Below are positions 16,506 to 24,662 of a DNA stretch of 44,546 nt, piece by piece (position 1 is the first letter of the stretch; each line of letters opens with the position of its first letter). The notes under the pieces were generated by a model that was given only the letters and a program-made list of their open reading frames with translations, was not told the origin of the DNA and ran no database searches. A program made the position numbers and the translations under genes. Origin of the DNA: Lachnospiraceae bacterium (GTDB taxonomy: Bacteria; Bacillota; Clostridia; Lachnospirales; Lachnospiraceae); NCBI GenBank assembly GCA_021202465.1, contig JAJQCZ010000034.1:1-44546 (forward strand), read 5' to 3'.

Positions 16506-17513
16506 ATGAAAGTTGGAGTCATCGGCGCGGGCCGCATCGGCAAGGTACATATCCGCAATATTTCTCTGCATGTGCCGGAACTGGAGATTAAAACAGTTTC
16601 CGATCCCTTCATGAACGAGGACACGGAGGCCTATGTGAAAAAATGCGGCGTGGAGCGAGTGACAAAGGATGCGGAGGACATCCTGCGCGATCCGGAGATC
16701 GAGGCGGTTATTATCTGTTCCTCGACGGACACGCACTCGAAGTACATCATCGCGGCCGCGGAGGCGGGCAAGCATGTCTACTGCGAGAAGCCCATTGATT
16801 ACGACCTGAAGAAGGTGCATGCGGCACTTGATGCCGTGGAGAAGGCCGGTGTGAAGCTCCAGATCGGTTTTGACCGGCGCTTCGATCACAATCACAAGGG
16901 TGTTTATGACGCCGTGCGCGCCGGGAAGATCGGCGACGTGCATATGGTGCGCATCAGCTCCCACGACCCGGAGCCCCCTTCGATCGATTATGTGAAGGTT
17001 TCCGGCGGTATCTTCTACGACATGATGATTCATGACTTCGATATGGCCCGCTATCTGGTGGGTTCCGAGGTGACCGAAGTCTATGCGGTCGGTTCGGTGC
17101 TGGTGGACCCTGCGATCGGTGAGGCCGGGGACGTGGATACGGCGATGGTCATGCTGAAGTTCGCGAACGGAGCTATTGCTTCCATCGATAACAGCCGGAA
17201 GGCCGTCTATGGTTACGACCAGCGGGTCGAGGTATTCGGCTCGGCGGGCTGTGCACGGGATGAGAATGACCGCTATGATACGGTGGAGATCTCGGACGGC
17301 GTGAATACCACCCGGGGGAACATTCTCTTCGGCATGTGGGATCGCTATGCCGGCGCCTTCGTGGCGGAAATGAAGGCTTTTGCTGAAGCGGTGGAGAATG
17401 ACACTGAGCCGCCGGTCACCGGCATCGACGGACTGTATCCCGTACTTATGGCTGCCGCCGCGACCCGCTCGATGAAGGAAGGTCGCCCGGTGAAAATTTC
17501 CGAAGTAGAATAA
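16506..17513 (+). CDS. iolG: myo-inositol 2-dehydrogenase
   Basis: A 335-residue GFO/IDH/MocA oxidoreductase. The Rossmann motif GVIGAGRIGKVHIRN (residues 4-18), the catalytic EKPIDYDLKK (about 95-104) and GGIFYDMMIHDFDMARYLVG (about 164-183) with the family's Asp/His catalytic pair are all there. It oxidises myo-inositol to 2-keto-myo-inositol with NAD, the first step of the pathway. Other GFO/IDH/MocA sugar dehydrogenases look alike, but the operon makes IolG the natural call. AAAGGAGAAGAAAT precedes the ATG. It is the last gene before a long terminator hairpin. Confidence 0.92.
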   Translation: MKVGVIGAGRIGKVHIRNISLHVPELEIKTVSDPFMNEDTEAYVKKCGVERVTKDAEDILRDPEIEAVIICSSTDTHSKYIIAAAEAGKHVYCEKPIDYDLKKVHAALDAVEKAGVKLQIGFDRRFDHNHKGVYDAVRAGKIGDVHMVRISSHDPEPPSIDYVKVSGGIFYDMMIHDFDMARYLVGSEVTEVYAVGSVLVDPAIGEAGDVDTAMVMLKFANGAIASIDNSRKAVYGYDQRVEVFGSAGCARDENDRYDTVEISDGVNTTRGNILFGMWDRYAGAFVAEMKAFAEAVENDTEPPVTGIDGLYPVLMAAAATRSMKEGRPVKISEVE

Positions 17514-17526
17514 GATAATTTACGAA

Positions 17527-17607
17527 AATTTCCGGCAAAACAGGGCAAAAAATTTCCGAAAATACGCTCTGGAATCCAGCCCTGCCTTGCCGGGAATTGA
17601 TTAATTT
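17527..17607 (+). terminator. long hairpin closing the iol operon
   Basis: A 20-bp imperfect stem (17527-17546 with 17579-17598; core CCGGCAAAACAGGGC against GCCCTGCCTTGCCGG) follows iolG and is succeeded by TTAATTTT. It separates the iol operon from the transporter operon, which has its own promoter. Confidence 0.65.
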
Positions 17608-17637
17608 TAAAAAAAATCAAAAAAATCGCAAAAAGAA

Positions 17638-17666
17638 TTGACAAGAAGAGAAAAAATTGTTATAGT
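17638..17666 (+). promoter_or_regulatory. promoter of the ABC transporter operon
   Basis: Consensus TTGACA at 17638-17643 and TATAGT at 17661-17666, 17-base spacer. Transcription would start near 17673, giving a leader of about 138 bases before the TTG start codon at 17811. Confidence 0.85.
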
Positions 17667-17685
17667 TCTTACTACCAAATGGTAT

Positions 17686-17693
17686 GGAAACGT
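17686..17693 (+). promoter_or_regulatory. candidate LacI-family operator GGAAACGT, site 1
   Basis: GGAAACGTG lies just downstream of the predicted transcription start of the transporter operon. The same core recurs reversed at 17776-17784 and forward at 25965 and 29925. ATGGAAACGTGTTCG also partly fits the CcpA cre consensus, so catabolite repression is an alternative. Confidence 0.5.
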
Positions 17694-17775
17694 GTTCGTA
17701 AAGAATTGGGGGAAGATCGAAATGTTGCGAAGCGGACGACTTGCACTGGAAGGCGCAGCGAGACTGATTTCCGAC

Positions 17776-17784
17776 AACGTTTCC
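17776..17784 (-). promoter_or_regulatory. candidate LacI-family operator, site 2 (reverse orientation)
   Basis: AACGTTTCC is the complement of GGAAACGTT, 90 bases from site 1 and inside the leader of the transporter operon. Two sites in one leader suggest repression by looping or roadblock. Confidence 0.5.
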
Positions 17785-17810
17785 TGAAATTGAAGGAGGG
17801 AAAGAAGAAG

Positions 17811-19637
17811 TTGGCGAAAGAAAAGAGAAAGAGGCACCCGCTCACTGCGACGCGCCTCAAAAACCAGTTTCTGAACGTGGTGACCAACCCGTTCAACCTG
17901 ATCGTGTTTATCTCACTGATCATTCTGTTCTGTCTGATTGTGATTCCACTGTTACAGATGATCTCTTCCACCTTTACCGTCGCGACAAAGTCCGACGCAC
18001 GTATGTCGGGGGACGAGATCGGTTCGTTTACACTGTATTACTGGAAATACATTCTGACAAGCTATCTGGCCAAGGCGACCCTGTGGGTGCCGCTGAAGAA
18101 TTCCCTGGTCGTAGGCTTTTTCACCACCCTGGTGTCCGTGCCTCTGGGAGCCATCATCGGCTGGCTGGTCGTACGGACGGATATGCCCTGTAAGAAGCTG
18201 CTCGGCGTGCTGGTTGTCATTCCTTATATGATCCCGTCCTGGTGCAAGGCTCTCTGCTGGCTGGCAGTCTTCCGCAATGAGACCTCCGGTTCACTGGGCT
18301 TCCTCACCGGTCTTGGAATTCCGATTCCTGACTGGCTGGCTTATGGCCCGGTGGCTATCGTGCTCTGTATGTCGCTGCACTATTACGCATTCTCCTATAT
18401 CAATGTTTCCTCGGCGTTGCGTTCCATCAACTCGGAGCTGGAGGAGATGGGCGAGATCTGCGGTGCCGGTAAGGTGCAGATTCTCAAGTCCATCACTCTG
18501 CCGCTGGTCATGCCCAGTATCCTGTCGGCTCTGGTCATGACACTGAGTAAGTCCATCGGTACATATGGCGTGGCGGCCACTCTGGGAAGCCGGATCGGCT
18601 ACTTTACACTGGCTACGAAGATGAAGACCTTCATCAGCGGCGGTCCGCAGGGCGTCGGCTACGCCATGTCCATCATCCTCATCGCGCTGGCGGCTATGAT
18701 TATCTTCGTGAATCAGAAGATCATCGGCACGCGGAAGTCCTATGCCACCATCGGCGGCAAGGGCGGCCGTTCCACTGAGATGCGTCTCGGCGGGGCCCGG
18801 ATTCCCATGGCGGCTTTCCTGGTTGTCTTCCTGATTCTGGCTATGGTGATGCCCATGTTCGTACTGGTCATGGAGACCTTCCAGATCAATACGGGCGCCG
18901 GGTACACACTCAGCAACCTGACACTGTATAACTGGATCGGTACCGTGGATCAGGCACAGAAGTATACGAATTATCCCGGTATTTTCCGCAACAGTGAGTT
19001 TGCGAAGGCTTTCTACAACACGATTCGCCTGACGGCTATTACCTCCATCATCACCGCCTTCTGCGGACAGTTCCTCGGTTACATTTCCACCCGGGGCCGC
19101 GGCAAGTGGTATGGAGGTCTGGTCGAGCAGCTGGTGTTCATCCCCTATCTGATGAGCGGTGTCGCTTTCTCAGCGGTCTATGTGGCCATGTTCAGCACCT
19201 CTCATCTGGGTGGCCTGATCCCTTCGCTGTATGGCACCTTTACACTGATTGTGCTGACGTCCGTGGTCAAGCATTTCCCGTTCGCCAGTAAGTCCGGAAC
19301 CTCCAACATGATGCAGATTGCCTATGAACTGGAGGAGGCGGCGACCATCAACGGCGCCGGATTCTTCAAACGTATGAAGAGCATCGTTCTGCCGCTGGCC
19401 AAGAACGGTTTCATCACCGGTTTCATGCTGACCTTCATCAGCGTAGCCAAGGAACTGGATCTGATCGTCATCATGATGGATAAGAATACGCAGACGCTGT
19501 CTTACCTGGCGTTCACTTACTCGCAGGAGGGACTGAATCAGATGGCTGACGCGATCTCGGTCTGCGTGCTGCTGTTTATTCTGGTCTGCTATATCATCGC
19601 CAACCGCTTCGGCGCGGACATCGGCAAGGCGTGGTAA
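17811..19637 (+). CDS. ABC transporter permease, two fused permease domains (iron/phosphate-ester/polyamine type)
   Basis: Chosen start is the TTG at 17811, behind AAGGAGGG at 17793-17800; the in-frame ATG at 17679 would sit only about six bases from the transcription start and lacks a ribosome-binding site. The 608-residue protein has two homologous permease halves with about twelve membrane spans. Each has an EAA loop contacting the ATPase: EEMGEICGAGKVQILKSITL in the first half and LEEAATINGAGFFKRMKSIV in the second. This fused form is typical of the FbpB/AfuB group, whose members import ferric iron, hexose phosphates (AfuABC) or related anions. Substrate unknown; the neighbouring phosphoryl-transfer enzymes favour a phosphorylated compound (inference). 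Confidence 0.88.
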   Translation: MAKEKRKRHPLTATRLKNQFLNVVTNPFNLIVFISLIILFCLIVIPLLQMISSTFTVATKSDARMSGDEIGSFTLYYWKYILTSYLAKATLWVPLKNSLVVGFFTTLVSVPLGAIIGWLVVRTDMPCKKLLGVLVVIPYMIPSWCKALCWLAVFRNETSGSLGFLTGLGIPIPDWLAYGPVAIVLCMSLHYYAFSYINVSSALRSINSELEEMGEICGAGKVQILKSITLPLVMPSILSALVMTLSKSIGTYGVAATLGSRIGYFTLATKMKTFISGGPQGVGYAMSIILIALAAMIIFVNQKIIGTRKSYATIGGKGGRSTEMRLGGARIPMAAFLVVFLILAMVMPMFVLVMETFQINTGAGYTLSNLTLYNWIGTVDQAQKYTNYPGIFRNSEFAKAFYNTIRLTAITSIITAFCGQFLGYISTRGRGKWYGGLVEQLVFIPYLMSGVAFSAVYVAMFSTSHLGGLIPSLYGTFTLIVLTSVVKHFPFASKSGTSNMMQIAYELEEAATINGAGFFKRMKSIVLPLAKNGFITGFMLTFISVAKELDLIVIMMDKNTQTLSYLAFTYSQEGLNQMADAISVCVLLFILVCYIIANRFGADIGKAW

Positions 19638-19670
19638 AAGAATCACGGAAAGGAAAAGGGAACGAAAAGG

Positions 19671-20789
19671 ATGAGCAAGATTGTATTAAGTCATATTGAT
19701 AAATATTACGGTGACAACCACGTCCTGCGGGACATCAACCTGACCATCGAGGATGGCGCGTTCATGACACTGCTGGGACCGTCCGGTTGCGGCAAGACCA
19801 CGACGCTGCGCGTGGTGTCCGGTCTGGAGAATCCACAGAACGGGACCATGACCATTGACGGTAAGGAGATCATCAATGCCGCGACCGCCTATTACGCTGA
19901 GCCCAGCAAACGCGGACTGAACCTGGTGTTCCAGTCCTACGCCCTGTGGCCTCATATGACGGTGCGCAACAATATTTCCTTCGGACTGAAGATCCAGAAG
20001 CTTCCGAAGGACGAGGTGGACCAGAGAGTGAAAGAAGCGCTGCGGATGATGCGCATCGAGGAATATATCGATCGCTATCCCAACGAGCTGTCCGGCGGCC
20101 AGCAGCAGCGTGTGGCGATCGCCCGGGCGGTGGCTGCGAATCCGAAGCTGCTGCTTCTCGATGAACCCTTAAGCAATCTGGATGCGAAGCTGCGTGTCGA
20201 TATGCGGTCTGAGCTGAAGAGAATTCACCGTGAGCTGGGTACCACGATCATTTACGTCACACACGATCAGGTCGAGGCTCTGACGATGTCTACGCAGATC
20301 GCTCTGTTTAAAGAGGGTGAGCTGAGCCAGGTGGCCAGCCCGATGGAATTGTATATGAACCCGGTTGACCTGCAGGCTGCTGACTTTATCGGCAATCCCC
20401 GGATCAATTTCCTTGAGGGAACGGCCCGTTTCCAGGGCGGACGGCTGCACGTAAGCTGCCCGCTGAAGGATATGGTCTTCGATAAGGCGGATATGACCGA
20501 TGAGAAAATTCCTGAGGGCGAGTTCCCCTGCGTCGTGGCGATCCGGCCGGAGCAGATTCGGATGGCAGAGGAGGGCGAGAGCGACTGCCAGAAGGTCAAG
20601 GTGTACGCCAACCAGCCGGCTGGCTCTGAGACACTGGTGACGCTGCGGGCTGGAGAGAGCGAGTTCATCTCCAAGCAGATTGGTCTGCAGAACTATGATT
20701 TCGATGAAGAGCTCTCCATCCATGTGCCGGATGAGAAGATCAACATCTATGATGCGAAGAGTACGCGGCTCATCAAGAGAGCCCGGTAA
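19671..20789 (+). CDS. ABC transporter ATP-binding protein (PotA/FbpC type)
   Basis: A 372-residue ATPase with Walker A GPSGCGKTT (about residues 37-45), Q-loop FQSYALWPHMTV (about 86-97), signature LSGGQQQRVAIARA (about 141-154), Walker B LLLLDEPLSNLD (about 161-172) and switch VTHDQVEA. The C-terminal third (from about residue 240) is a TOBE-like regulatory domain as in the PotA/FbpC/UgpC group. It powers import with the permease at 17811, from which it is separated by 33 bases. Confidence 0.93.
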   Translation: MSKIVLSHIDKYYGDNHVLRDINLTIEDGAFMTLLGPSGCGKTTTLRVVSGLENPQNGTMTIDGKEIINAATAYYAEPSKRGLNLVFQSYALWPHMTVRNNISFGLKIQKLPKDEVDQRVKEALRMMRIEEYIDRYPNELSGGQQQRVAIARAVAANPKLLLLDEPLSNLDAKLRVDMRSELKRIHRELGTTIIYVTHDQVEALTMSTQIALFKEGELSQVASPMELYMNPVDLQAADFIGNPRINFLEGTARFQGGRLHVSCPLKDMVFDKADMTDEKIPEGEFPCVVAIRPEQIRMAEEGESDCQKVKVYANQPAGSETLVTLRAGESEFISKQIGLQNYDFDEELSIHVPDEKINIYDAKSTRLIKRAR

Positions 20790-20800
20790 GACAACGATCC

Positions 20801-20836
20801 CAGGGGAGGCCCCGCCGGGAGCGGCGGGGCGCCCTG
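20801..20836 (+). other. strong intercistronic hairpin without T-run
   Basis: GCCCCGCCG (20809-20817) pairs with CGGCGGGGC (20822-20830), extended by CAGGG (20801-20805) with CCCTG (20832-20836). With no T-tract it is unlikely to end transcription. Such hairpins before a binding-protein gene commonly protect the downstream mRNA and raise expression of the binding protein over the membrane parts. Confidence 0.65.
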
Positions 20837-20885
20837 AAGATAGGAACCTGTACACATTTCAAATCTCAGGAAAAGGAGAAGAAAT

Positions 20886-22151
20886 ATGAAGAAAAGAATC
20901 CTGGCTCTGGCAATGGTGCTGGCCATGGTCGCCGGTCTGGCGGCCTGCGGATCCAACAGCGACAGCAGCGACACCACCGACACCACCGCGGGTGAGAGCG
21001 GCTCGGAGGCCACCGAAGAGTCCGGCGGACACGAGTATGATTCCCTCACGGACGAGGAACTCTATGAGATTGCTCTTGAAGAAGGCGGAGAAATCACCGT
21101 TTACGCCACTTCCTCCAAGATGCTCAATGCTGAAGAAGACTTCGAGGCGGCCTATGAGGGCCTGGATGTGACGATCATGGATCTGGATCAGGATGAAGTG
21201 CTGGAAAAGGCAAGGCTGGAAGCGCAGTCCGGGAATATCCAGGGCGATGTGCTGCAGGCCAAGGATGCCAATGGCTCCGTGTACTATGAGTATTTCGAGG
21301 ACGGCATCCTGGATGAGTACTTCCCCGAGGATATCTGCCAGTACATCGAGGACGATCTGCTGGTTTATGGTTATCCGCTGTACACCGGCGCAGTGACCTG
21401 GTATTACAATACCGAAGCCTATCCGGATGGACAGCCGGTGAATTCCTGGTGGGAGATCATCGAGACCGATGAAGATGGCAACCAGAAATACCGCCTGTTC
21501 ACCAAGGAAATTGGTACAGAGACTACGTACCTGTCCCTGCTGACCAGCTTCATCATCAACGCAGATGAGATGGAGCAGGCTTATGTGGATACGTATGGTG
21601 AAGAGCTGGAGTACACCTACGATGCATCTGCCTTCGATTTCGAGGTGCCTGAGAACAATGCCGGCGTCGAGTTCCTGTGGAGACTGTCCCAGTGCCAGAT
21701 GACCTTCATCGGTGACGGCGACGAACTGGTGGCAGCGGTCAACAACTCCACTGCGGATGATCCGGCTCTGGCTCTGGCCTCCGCCGGTAAGATCACCAAC
21801 GTGGAGGAAAGCGGCTACAACATTGCCTGGCTGCAGAACCTGGCCCCTTACACCAGCCTGTACAACACCGAGAATATGTATGTGGTGGCGAATTGCCCTC
21901 ATCCGGCAGGCGCACGTCTCTTCATCCGTTGGATCACCGGCGGTACGGACGGCGAGAGCGGCGGTCTGGAGTATTTCAAGAAGGAAGGAAACTGGCCGGT
22001 GCGCAGCGACGTCGAGGACACCTGGAACCCGGTTACGATCCAGGATCTTGGCTGCATCGCAGCAGATCTGGAATCCATCTATGACAACTATGCCTATGCC
22101 CAGAATATGTGGACCTACTGGCTGGCGGAGAGCCCTTATATCAGCGGCTGA
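20886..22151 (+). CDS. extracellular solute-binding lipoprotein of the ABC transporter
   Basis: The 421-residue protein has a lipoprotein signal: KKR, a hydrophobic run and lipobox GLAACG with Cys at about residue 20, then an acidic Ser/Thr-rich tether to about residue 45. The mature part has the layout of type 2 periplasmic-binding proteins of the PotD/FbpA/AfuA group, starting with GEITVYATSSK. It would capture the substrate outside the membrane. No Tyr pair typical of ferric-iron binding can be confidently picked out. An AAAGGAGAAGAAAT site precedes the ATG, and a hairpin with a T-run follows the stop. Confidence 0.9.
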   Translation: MKKRILALAMVLAMVAGLAACGSNSDSSDTTDTTAGESGSEATEESGGHEYDSLTDEELYEIALEEGGEITVYATSSKMLNAEEDFEAAYEGLDVTIMDLDQDEVLEKARLEAQSGNIQGDVLQAKDANGSVYYEYFEDGILDEYFPEDICQYIEDDLLVYGYPLYTGAVTWYYNTEAYPDGQPVNSWWEIIETDEDGNQKYRLFTKEIGTETTYLSLLTSFIINADEMEQAYVDTYGEELEYTYDASAFDFEVPENNAGVEFLWRLSQCQMTFIGDGDELVAAVNNSTADDPALALASAGKITNVEESGYNIAWLQNLAPYTSLYNTENMYVVANCPHPAGARLFIRWITGGTDGESGGLEYFKKEGNWPVRSDVEDTWNPVTIQDLGCIAADLESIYDNYAYAQNMWTYWLAESPYISG

Positions 22152-22174
22152 CGAAAAGACAATACGGTGATCTG

Positions 22175-22213
22175 TGCCGCCGTGCGGGGGCTTCCGCGCG
22201 GCGGCATTCTTTT
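22175..22213 (+). terminator. hairpin with T-rich tail after the binding-protein gene
   Basis: TGCCGCCG (22175-22182) pairs with CGGCGGCA (22199-22206), with further GCG pairing inside, followed by TTCTTTT. Probably a partial terminator, because no promoter is evident before the next gene. Confidence 0.6.
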
Positions 22214-22257
22214 CACAGGGCGTGCCATCTCCGGCGACGAAGGGAGCAACGAGAACT

Positions 22258-22857
22258 ATGAAGAAGAAAAATTCCTTTGACAATGCAGAACAATGGAATG
22301 CTTACTCGGAGCAGGAACGGAAAAAGCACGAGAGGAAGGAGAAATGGAATAAGAGGAAGAACAGCTTCTGGAAGGCCTTCCTTTTCACAAAGGACGGGAA
22401 GCCCAAGAGCGGCTTCCTGGTCTATACCTTCTGCTTGAGCCTGGTGTTCCTGGCACTCTATATTATCTCTTTTGCCTATGTACTGACTCCTCTGGAAGCG
22501 GCGCTGACGACGCTGCCGACAGTGGCCGCCAATTTGCTGGGGTCTCTGATCTGCTGCGCCGTGGTTCTGCTGGTTTGCCTGCTGCTGCATCGTCTCCTGT
22601 CGGACAAACGGCTGATGTTCGGCACCTATGTCTGGCTGACGCTCTATGCAGTGGTGGTTCTGATCACGGAGGGAATTATGCTCTGGGGAGATGGCGCGAC
22701 GCTTCGCGTGTTCCTCGACTTCTTTGTCTGGTTTATGCTGATTCCTGTGGTTACGGGACTTCCTGTTTCCTACTGCCTTTTCCGCAGGGATTATGTGCCG
22801 GAGCGGGAGCAGGAGAAAGAGCCGGAATGGAAGAAATATGTCAGTCATTCGAGGTAG
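22258..22857 (+). CDS. small integral membrane protein of unknown function
   Basis: The start at 22258 lies behind GAAGGGAG; an in-frame ATG at 22174 would fall inside the terminator hairpin. The 199-residue protein has a highly charged N-terminal 45 residues (KKHERKEKWNKRKNSFW), then four predicted membrane spans (about residues 54-75, 85-110, 118-138 and 145-170) and a charged tail. No family was recognised. It stands between the transporter and the MBL-fold gene, whose ATG is three bases after its stop, so it may take part in the same process at the membrane; this is inference from position only. Confidence 0.7.
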   Translation: MKKKNSFDNAEQWNAYSEQERKKHERKEKWNKRKNSFWKAFLFTKDGKPKSGFLVYTFCLSLVFLALYIISFAYVLTPLEAALTTLPTVAANLLGSLICCAVVLLVCLLLHRLLSDKRLMFGTYVWLTLYAVVVLITEGIMLWGDGATLRVFLDFFVWFMLIPVVTGLPVSYCLFRRDYVPEREQEKEPEWKKYVSHSR

Positions 22858-22860
22858 GTC

Positions 22861-23844
22861 ATGCTGGAGCTGCATTTTATCAATGTCGGGGACGGCGATG
22901 CGATTCTGATCCGGGAGAAATCCGGCGGACGGTGTTTTGCCATGCTGGTGGATGCGGGGCGGCCGGAGGTCCTGCCGGAGGAGGGTTCTTTGCGGCTTTC
23001 TGCGGCGGAGTACCTGGCTGGACTCGGTGTGACACATCTGGATCTTCTGACCGTGACGCATCTGCATATTGATCATTTCGGCGGCGTGAAACGCCTGTTG
23101 CCCGGGATACGCATCGACCGGCTCATATCCGGATATTTCCCGCCGGCTGTGGGTCTGCGGATTCATCGCTCTTCTGATCAGAAGACGGTGCGGGGGCTGA
23201 TCGATTGTCTCAATGGCTGGGCGGAAGTCGTAGAATTGATGGGGGAGCAGGGGGCGTGTCTGGTTCCCGTGAGCCAGACGGTTCATCTGGAACCGACTCC
23301 CCGGCTTATGCTGGACATCCTGTGCCCGGATCCGGAGGAGACAGGACGGCAGACAGAGCGATGGAATGCTCTTTTTGAAGGAAAGAACCTGGCGGAGGAG
23401 GAACTGGTTCGTTCCTCGAAGCTGCGCAATCCTCTTTCTCTGCGTGTGCGGCTGTGCTATGCCGGCCGGGAAATCGAACTGTCCGGCGACTGTCTGGGGG
23501 CCGGATGGGAGGCGACCGGGAAGAAACCCTGCGATCTCTGGAAGGTGCCTCATCACGGGGATGTTAAATCCGTGACGCCGGAGCTGGCGGAGGCACTGCA
23601 CCCGTGCTATGCGGTGATCTCCTGTGAAAAGGGCTACAATGCGAAAAAGGACCGGCCTTCGGCTTACGTGATCAATCTGCTGCGGCGCAGCGGCGCGGAG
23701 GTCTGGTTCACTGATACATTTGAAGCGCCGTGGTATACGTTTGGGCGTCATCGGGCGGTGGTGTTCACCGTGGAGGACGACGGAACGATCCTTTCTCCGG
23801 AAGGGGACGGGAAGGATTCCCTGGAAGGGGAGGAAAGGGTTTAA
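22861..23844 (+). CDS. metallo-beta-lactamase-fold hydrolase, ComEC C-terminal-domain type
   Basis: A 327-residue protein beginning LHFINVGDGDAILIRE, as in MBL domains related to the DNA-uptake protein ComEC/Rec2. The metal motif HLHIDHFGG lies at about residues 62-70 and further ligands in LSGDC (about 208) and KVPHHGDVKS (about 228-237). It has no membrane domain, so it is a soluble stand-alone enzyme, likely a phosphodiesterase or nuclease-like hydrolase by fold. Three bases separate it from the membrane-protein gene and five bases from the first HAD gene, placing it firmly in the transporter operon. Confidence 0.83.
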   Translation: MLELHFINVGDGDAILIREKSGGRCFAMLVDAGRPEVLPEEGSLRLSAAEYLAGLGVTHLDLLTVTHLHIDHFGGVKRLLPGIRIDRLISGYFPPAVGLRIHRSSDQKTVRGLIDCLNGWAEVVELMGEQGACLVPVSQTVHLEPTPRLMLDILCPDPEETGRQTERWNALFEGKNLAEEELVRSSKLRNPLSLRVRLCYAGREIELSGDCLGAGWEATGKKPCDLWKVPHHGDVKSVTPELAEALHPCYAVISCEKGYNAKKDRPSAYVINLLRRSGAEVWFTDTFEAPWYTFGRHRAVVFTVEDDGTILSPEGDGKDSLEGEERV

Positions 23845-23849
23845 AGAGA

Positions 23850-24662
23850 ATGATTACAACAGTAATGTTTGATATGGGGGGAACCCTGGAGGATATCTAC
23901 GTGGACGATGTCTCCGAGGCGGCTGCCATCCGCAGACTGGATGAGATGCTGAAGGAGAACGGCATTGATCTGAAGACGGACCTGAAAGCGCTGAAGGAAA
24001 GTGTCGATGCGGGCTGGGATCGTTACGGCGTTTTCCGTGATCGTACAGACATCGAATTAAAACCGGTGCAGATCTGGTGTGACTATGTGATGACAGATTT
24101 TGACATTCCGAAGGAGAAGCTGGCGCCTCTGTGTGAAGAGATCGCTCATATGTGGGAGGTCACGCATTTTCACCGGAGCCTCCGTCCCCGCGTGTCGGAA
24201 ATGCTGGCGGGGCTGCAGGGACTTGGCATGAAGCTGGGGATTATCAGCAATACAGCGGCGCAGTTCCAGGTCTTTGACACGTTGGAGGAATACGGGATCC
24301 GCGAGTATTTTCAGGATGTGACTTTGTCGGCGGCGGTCTGTGCCCGAAAGCCGGCGGGGGATATCTTCACGATTTCCATGCGGCAGCTGCGCTCGAAGCC
24401 GGAGGAATGTGTCTATGTCGGGGATACCGTCTCCCGCGACATCATCGGTTCGAAGCGCGCCGGCTTCGCGGCGGCCATCCAGATCGGCTCGAAGCTGACC
24501 CGGATGAAGGACGCCGGCATTGTCCGCGAATATGAACCGGACTATCTGGTGGAAGATATCCATGATGTTCTTCCTATTATAAAGGGGCTCGTGGGGAACC
24601 GGAGAGTTACTCCGGAACCGCTACGGGCGCGCAGGATTCCCGCTCGACAAGGGTGGGGTTGA
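23850..24662 (+). CDS. HAD-superfamily hydrolase, paralogue 1
   Basis: Start at the ATG at 23850 behind GGAGGAAAGGG; 270 residues. HAD motifs: I, FDMGGTLED (Asp near residue 8, Gly where phosphatases carry the second Asp); II, IISNTA (about 132); III, CARKPAG (about 168); IV, VGDTVSRD (about 191). It resembles the four paralogues at 25992-29053, particularly the one at 25992 (ISN, RKP, GDTxSRD). Probably dephosphorylates a small metabolite. The last 19 codons overlap the end of the convergent LacI gene by 56 bases. This copy is separated from the other four by the regulator gene. Confidence 0.85.
   Translation: MITTVMFDMGGTLEDIYVDDVSEAAAIRRLDEMLKENGIDLKTDLKALKESVDAGWDRYGVFRDRTDIELKPVQIWCDYVMTDFDIPKEKLAPLCEEIAHMWEVTHFHRSLRPRVSEMLAGLQGLGMKLGIISNTAAQFQVFDTLEEYGIREYFQDVTLSAAVCARKPAGDIFTISMRQLRSKPEECVYVGDTVSRDIIGSKRAGFAAAIQIGSKLTRMKDAGIVREYEPDYLVEDIHDVLPIIKGLVGNRRVTPEPLRARRIPARQGWG

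Noticed and set aside
17679-17810. N-terminal extension of the permease from the ATG at 17679
   Set aside because: The ATG would lie about six bases from the transcription start and lacks a ribosome-binding site, the added residues are not permease-like, and a candidate operator overlaps it; TTG at 17811 has AAGGAGGG.
24607-24662. The 56-base overlap of the first HAD gene and the LacI gene as a frameshift sign
   Set aside because: The genes are convergent and both C-termini read through plausibly; short tail-to-tail overlaps are common in compact genomes.
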